Positions 60,234 through 64,000 of a stretch of DNA of 64,000 bases are shown piece by piece. The stretch is taken from NCBI GenBank assembly GCA_023393125.1, contig JAEWMQ010000106.1, positions 1-64,000 of the forward strand. Direction: 5' to 3'. Within the stretch, counting starts at the first letter, position 1. Each line of letters opens with the position of its first letter. The notes under the pieces were generated by a model. That model made no database searches. It was not told the origin of the DNA and saw only the letters and a list, made by a program, of their open reading frames with translations. A program made the translations under genes and the position numbers. The stretch is from Bacillota bacterium. GTDB lineage: Bacteria; Bacillota; Clostridia; Lachnospirales; Cellulosilyticaceae.

Positions 60234-60566
60234 ATGAAAAATTTTGGTGGCGGAATGCCTAATATGCAACAACTTATGAAACAAGCGCAAAAAATGCAAA
60301 AACAGATGGAAGAAGCACAAGCAGCACTTGAAACTAAAGAACTTACTGCAACAGCAGGTGGCGGTATGGTAGAAGTTGTGATTACTGGGAAAAAAGAAAT
60401 CAAATCTATTAAGATTAATCCAGATGTAGTAGATCCAGATGATGTAGAAACATTAGAAGATTTAGTACTTGTGGCAGTAAATGAAGCTGTTCGTCAAGCT
60501 GATGAGCTTAGTCAAAAAGAGATGGGCAAACTTACAGGAGGTTTACCAACAGGAGGATTATTCTAG
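60234..60566 (+). CDS. ybaB: YbaB/EbfC family nucleoid-associated protein
   Basis: 110 residues with a methionine/glutamine-rich start (MPNMQQLMKQAQKMQKQMEE), then ATAGGGMVEVVITGKKEIKS and INPDVVDPDDVETLEDLVLV, the classic YbaB pattern. It forms dimers that bind DNA and shape the nucleoid. Placed between dnaX and recR as usual. AGGAGG eight bases before ATG. Confidence 0.95.
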   Translation: MKNFGGGMPNMQQLMKQAQKMQKQMEEAQAALETKELTATAGGGMVEVVITGKKEIKSIKINPDVVDPDDVETLEDLVLVAVNEAVRQADELSQKEMGKLTGGLPTGGLF

Positions 60567-61168
60567 TGGCTGGCTATTATGGAGATAAGATGGTAGCTCT
60601 TATCGAAGAGTTATCAAGATTGCCAGGTATAGGAAGTAAGTCTGCTCAACGTTTAGCGTTTCATATTATTAGCATGCCAGTAGAAAAGGTAGAACATTTA
60701 GCAAACACATTGGTGGCTGCTAAAAAGCATATTAACTATTGTGAAAAATGTTGTACCATTACAGATGATAAACTATGCCCTATCTGCAAGGATTCTACTA
60801 GAGTTAATGGTCAAATTATGGTAGTGGAAGATCCAAGAGATATGGCCGCTTATGAGAAAACCAAAGAATTTAAAGGGCTTTATCATATACTTCATGGTGC
60901 TATTTCACCTATGATGGGAGTGGGCCCTAGTGATATCAAGATTAAAGAGCTTCTAGAACGTATTCAGAAGGAATCTATAGAAGAAGTTATCATTGCTACT
61001 AACCCTAATATTGAGGGGGAGGCAACTGCTATGTATATTAGTAAATTATTAAAACCGCTAGGAATAAAAATTACTCGTATAGCTCATGGTGTGCCCGTAG
61101 GTGGAGATTTAGAGTATGTGGATGAAATTACACTTACGAGAGCATTAGAAGGTAGACGAGAAATGTAA
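60566..61168 (+). CDS. recR: Recombination protein RecR
   Basis: 200 residues from GTG 60566, overlapping the ybaB stop by one base, with GGAGG eight bases upstream. Helix-hairpin-helix LSRLPGIGSKSAQRLAFHI, zinc finger CEKCCTITDDKLCPIC, Toprim domain IMVVEDPRDMAAYE and the ending ITRIAHGVPVGGDLEYVDE. It works with RecF/RecO to load RecA at gaps. A terminator follows; the yaaL and bofA genes that follow recR in Bacillus are absent. Confidence 0.96.
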   Translation: MAGYYGDKMVALIEELSRLPGIGSKSAQRLAFHIISMPVEKVEHLANTLVAAKKHINYCEKCCTITDDKLCPICKDSTRVNGQIMVVEDPRDMAAYEKTKEFKGLYHILHGAISPMMGVGPSDIKIKELLERIQKESIEEVIIATNPNIEGEATAMYISKLLKPLGIKITRIAHGVPVGGDLEYVDEITLTRALEGRREM

Positions 61169-61520
61169 ATAAAAAGAGATTATTAAGGATGAAACTTAAT
61201 AATCTCTTTTTGTTTAAAAAATAAGTTTGTGTTTCGTTTTATAATATTTTTGATATGTTATACTATGAAAAATGATGACCGAATAATAGGCCACTAAGTC
61301 ATGAAGTAAATGGTGTTCATAAGATGAATGTTTTGAAAGAAAAAGGATATGATTTTATATAAGGCTATTTCTTTAATAAATCTCTCGGGTAAACTAAGCT
61401 AAAGGAAAAGTCACAGAAGGAAACGGAGATTTATTTGATTAAGTACTAGGCTAGACAACAGTTAATAACTTCTGTAGACTATAAACATAATATACAGTAA
61501 ATAAATTTGGAGGAAATAAA
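61169..61520. other. Gene-free region with terminator and inverted repeat
   Basis: After the recR terminator (61171-61217) there is an extended -10-like TGTTATACT near 61257-61265 and a 10-bp perfect inverted repeat, AATAAATCTC (61375-61384) and GAGATTTATT (61436-61445), enclosing 51 bases richer in G and C than the surroundings. It may be a folded leader of the next gene. No known riboswitch consensus was matched. Confidence 0.5.
61171..61217 (+). terminator. Terminator of the dnaX-ybaB-recR transcript
   Basis: AAAAAGAGATTATTAA pairs perfectly with TTAATAATCTCTTTTT around a 9-base loop. Confidence 0.92.
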
Positions 61521-61979
61521 ATGAAAATTGAATGCACAAAAGAAGAATTTAAGGTGCTTTTAGATATGATATATGCAGGAAACATCCTTATTAATAGTAT
61601 GAGAAGTCAAGAGGAGAAGATTAAAGAATATGCAGACATGGAACAATTCTTTTTATCTAAGGCAAAAGAGTATGGACTAGAAAATGTTGCAGAATATGAT
61701 GAAGAGTATAAAGAGTATGTACCAACTCGTGAATATGAAGATGAAGATTTTAATCAATATATTGATGAATATGAAACACGAGTATTCTGGGAAGAACTTA
61801 TTATGAGGCTTGCACGCCGTGATGCACTTAATTATGCAGGAGATGTAGATCAAGATATTACGAGAGCTGCTTTAAAAGAAATGCAGCTAAAACTAGAAGA
61901 TAAATATGAAGAAGAGATAGAAGCAAATGGTATTATGAATTTAAAAGTAGTAACATGGCAAGAAAATAATGATAATTAG
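61521..61979 (+). CDS. Hypothetical acidic protein
   Basis: 152 residues after TTGGAGG. It is very rich in Glu, Asp and Tyr (EYDEEYKEYVPTREYEDEDF near 77-96) and mostly helical, with LLDMIYAGNILINSMRSQEE near the start and VFWEELIMRLARRDALNYAG near 105. No signal peptide, membrane helix or known catalytic motif. It is a well-framed gene with good ribosome binding site and its own terminator, but I recognise no family. The FWEELIMRLARRD segment looks like a helix packing surface. Confidence 0.7.
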   Translation: MKIECTKEEFKVLLDMIYAGNILINSMRSQEEKIKEYADMEQFFLSKAKEYGLENVAEYDEEYKEYVPTREYEDEDFNQYIDEYETRVFWEELIMRLARRDALNYAGDVDQDITRAALKEMQLKLEDKYEEEIEANGIMNLKVVTWQENNDN

Positions 61980-62036
61980 TAAAGTAAATGGCTATTCATA
62001 GAACTATTTCTTTATACGCAGTTAATGAGTAAGTAT

Positions 62037-62075
62037 TAGGGACTGATGCACTAAAAATGCAGCAGTCCTTTTTGT
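62037..62075 (+). terminator. Terminator of the acidic-protein gene
   Basis: AGGGACTG and TGCA pair with TGCA and CAGTCCT around CTAAAAA-type loop, then TTTTTG. Confidence 0.85.
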
Positions 62076-62158
62076 ATTGACTTTATCACTTTAAGATTAA
62101 AGATTTCACATTGGAGTGACGACATACTATATAAGGATCACAAAGATGAGGTGGATAT

Positions 62159-64000
62159 ATGCTCCAACAAATAAAAGAGGTGGGTTATAGTACTTATACC
62201 CCTATTGGTATACAAAAGACAATGGAGAATAGTAAGAAGATGGTAGAAACTGAAAGTTTCCGTCTACAAGAGATGTTAGGTCAAATCAAAGAGTATACTT
62301 ATACAGAGGAAGACACAAAACAAGTAGATAAAGAAGTTGTAGATGAACTAAAGAATCAGTTTGATTTAAAAGAAGAAGATATCTACGAATTACATAAACA
62401 AGGGTTTAATTTAGAATACCTATTAATAGACGATAGAAGTAGTTATAAAGAAATAGAAAATAGTTATACGTTGAAAAGAGAAAGAGAAGATGTAAAGAAA
62501 AAAGAAAATGCAGTTCAAAAAGTAAGTGACAAAATTACTGTTATTCAACAAGCCTCTGATTCAATGTATTTAAATGCTCTAATAAGTAAAGAGCCTATTA
62601 CTATTAATAGTTTATATGCTAATAATTTCAAAGGGCATTTAAAAAAGATAAGTACTAATTTTAGTCAAGCAGATGTAGGTAGTGTGCTTCAGATGAATGG
62701 ATTATCTAGTAATGAGGGGAATACATGGGCAGCCAAGATGCTAATGAGTTGTGGTATGGATGTCAGCAAGCAAGATGTATTAAAACTTCAAAATATAAAA
62801 GCAACAGTAGCCGCCTTAGAGCCTGAGATAGAAGTGGATGGAAATAAAGAACTGCTTAAGAATAATGAGGTGCAATATGAGCCTTACCAGATAGATCGTA
62901 TCACAGATGATTTAGGAATGGTTACAGATGAACATATTGAAAAGCTTATTGAAGAAGGCAAAGATATTAATATTACTCATTTAAGAGAAAGTATTTATAA
63001 GAATACAGAAGCTATATTAAAGGAACAGCAATTAGCAAGACCAGTGGGGCTAGAAGTGCAGGAAGTTCATTTTGAAGAAGCCCAATCTGTGGACTCAGTT
63101 GAAGTGTTACAAGATCAAGAAGTTATACCTGTAGGACAAGTAGTTGCTGAAGTTAAAGATCAAATTAATCAGATTAGGGCTAAGTTAACTTTAGAAGCGG
63201 CTCAAAAAATAAGTGGCAAGTTGCCTTTAGAAAGTGCAGAACTAAGCGCTGTTGCAAAAGAACTTCAACAACTGCAAAAAGAAAAGGTAATTGTAGCACT
63301 TAAACAAGTAGGTTTAGAAGTTAATGAAGCTCATATAGCTGAAACTGCAGAAGTTTTAGATACTGTTACAGCTATGAAACGCTATCCTATGGAGACGCTT
63401 CAAGTGGAGTTAAATAGTGAAGAAGCAATTGTTTTAGCTGATATTAAAAGTGCTTTAAATGCGTATAGTGAAAATGAGACACCAGTCGATAAAAGGTTTG
63501 GAGAAACTATTAAAAAGGTGGAAGGTCAAATTGAAGGCTTCTTAGAAGAACAAGACATAGAAGTAACAGCAGAAACTATTAAGGCAGCCAAAGCGCTTAT
63601 TACAAATGGAATGGAAGTAAACTCAGAGCACATAGAGTCAGTGTTAGAGATTGTTACTAAATTAAATACATTTTTAGAAGAAATGACACCTATTCAAGTG
63701 GCGACCTATATTAAAGAAGGCATGAATCCTTATTATGCGTCGGTAGATACTTTGCTAAATTGGATGAGTACTGAGAAGTTAGAAGGTCTAAAGGTAAGCA
63801 TAGCAGAAACAATTGTAGCATTAGATGAACAAAAGCAAATCAATAGCCAGCAAAAAGAAACTATGATTGGCTTATATCGTATTTTACAAGGTGTAACAAA
63901 ACATCAAGAGGAAGTAATTGGATACTTGTTTAAAAACAATCTACCACTTACTATAGAGAAATTACAAGAAGCTACTCGTTACATACAGGATAAAAATCAT
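62159..64000 (+). CDS. Very long helical-repeat protein, 5' part only
   Basis: The frame opens at ATG 62159, five bases after GAGGTGG, and stays open for 614 codons to the window edge, so the gene is incomplete. The start is MLQQIKEVGYSTYTPIGIQK. The product is hydrophilic, Glu/Lys-rich and helical, without signal peptide or membrane helix. From about residue 240 on it shows degenerate units in which a helix ending in a small residue is followed by a short loop and an I/L-rich helix: VTDEHIEKLIEEGKDINITH, VTAETIKAAKALITNGMEVN, LTIEKLQEATRYIQD. Such units recall the DUF6240-like proteins found in clostridia, sometimes near flagellar genes; this is tentative. A structural, surface or motility role is possible. 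No flagellar gene is in view. Confidence 0.65.
   Translation, partial: MLQQIKEVGYSTYTPIGIQKTMENSKKMVETESFRLQEMLGQIKEYTYTEEDTKQVDKEVVDELKNQFDLKEEDIYELHKQGFNLEYLLIDDRSSYKEIENSYTLKREREDVKKKENAVQKVSDKITVIQQASDSMYLNALISKEPITINSLYANNFKGHLKKISTNFSQADVGSVLQMNGLSSNEGNTWAAKMLMSCGMDVSKQDVLKLQNIKATVAALEPEIEVDGNKELLKNNEVQYEPYQIDRITDDLGMVTDEHIEKLIEEGKDINITHLRESIYKNTEAILKEQQLARPVGLEVQEVHFEEAQSVDSVEVLQDQEVIPVGQVVAEVKDQINQIRAKLTLEAAQKISGKLPLESAELSAVAKELQQLQKEKVIVALKQVGLEVNEAHIAETAEVLDTVTAMKRYPMETLQVELNSEEAIVLADIKSALNAYSENETPVDKRFGETIKKVEGQIEGFLEEQDIEVTAETIKAAKALITNGMEVNSEHIESVLEIVTKLNTFLEEMTPIQVATYIKEGMNPYYASVDTLLNWMSTEKLEGLKVSIAETIVALDEQKQINSQQKETMIGLYRILQGVTKHQEEVIGYLFKNNLPLTIEKLQEATRYIQDKNH

Noticed and set aside
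61381..61440. Cyclic-di-GMP riboswitch before the acidic hypothetical gene
   Set aside because: GGGTAAACTAAG only loosely resembles the GGGCAAACC core and the remaining conserved parts are missing.
1..64000. CRISPR arrays, transposases, prophage genes or attachment sites
   Set aside because: No regularly spaced repeats, transposase or integrase-like proteins, or tRNA-flanking direct repeats were found in the whole window.

Overview
The window reads as chromosomal DNA from a low-GC, Gram-positive, anaerobic, spore-forming clostridium. Reasons: A/T-rich codons and spacers; strong AGGAGG-type ribosome binding sites; the 3' end of pyruvate formate-lyase, two full-length pyruvate:ferredoxin oxidoreductases and a small ferredoxin; a GerA/SpoVAF-type germination protein and the sporulation protein YtaF; a large Bacillus/Clostridium-type SRP RNA. 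The carbohydrate genes would fit a plant-fibre degrader of the Lachnospiraceae/Cellulosilyticum type. That placement is inference; no database was searched.

Layout. 1-2.9 kb: end of pflB, a HEAT-methyltransferase fusion, an RDD membrane protein. 2.9-3.5 kb: gene-free DNA with a candidate structured RNA and a tandem-repeat operator. 3.5-6.0 kb: LytTR regulator, DUF3021 protein, ABC ATPase and permease, tightly coupled. 6.3-11.1 kb: a complete branched-chain amino-acid ABC transporter (livJHMGF order) behind a near-consensus promoter. 11.2-15.2 kb: flavodoxin-like oxidoreductase, CvfB-like S1 protein, tRNA-Pro(GGG) on the minus strand, an Mrr-fold protein with a weakened active site, a Crp/Fnr regulator and a lone Imm51-like protein. 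15.2-18.6 kb (minus): DUF4358 lipoprotein, MBOAT acyltransferase and DHHW protein, an envelope O-acetylation cassette. 18.9-21.2 kb: bifunctional glutathione synthase. 21.5-29.9 kb: two paralogous nifJ genes around a TIM-barrel epimerase-like gene. 30.0-32.9 kb: EEP phosphohydrolase, PHP phosphoesterase, alanyl-tRNA editing protein.

33.2-45.3 kb is a sugar-utilisation locus: GH95 fucosidase, two sugar permeases, a lipoprotein binding protein, a GH31 alpha-xylosidase-like enzyme and a YesM/YesN two-component system. Fucosidase plus xylosidase suggests fucosylated xyloglucan oligosaccharides. No ATPase for the importer is encoded here. 45.4-49.2 kb: DUF2225 protein, ferredoxin, ferritin-like protein, pyruvate kinase with the extra C-terminal mobile domain. 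49.7-55.2 kb: YjiH-type membrane protein (minus), a coiled-coil membrane protein with a Yip1-like partner, and the germination protein (minus). 55.3-61.2 kb: the Firmicutes housekeeping string tadA - SRP RNA - dnaX - ybaB - recR, interrupted by minus-strand araC-type and ytaF genes. The window ends in an unfinished, very long helical-repeat protein.

No phage, insertion sequence, CRISPR array or convincing new defence system is visible. The most interesting unexplained items are the pseudoknot-capable RNA candidate at 3136-3380, the 21-bp tandem operator before the LytTR operon, the coiled-coil/Yip1-like gene pair at 51.5-53.6 kb, and the repeat protein at the right edge.
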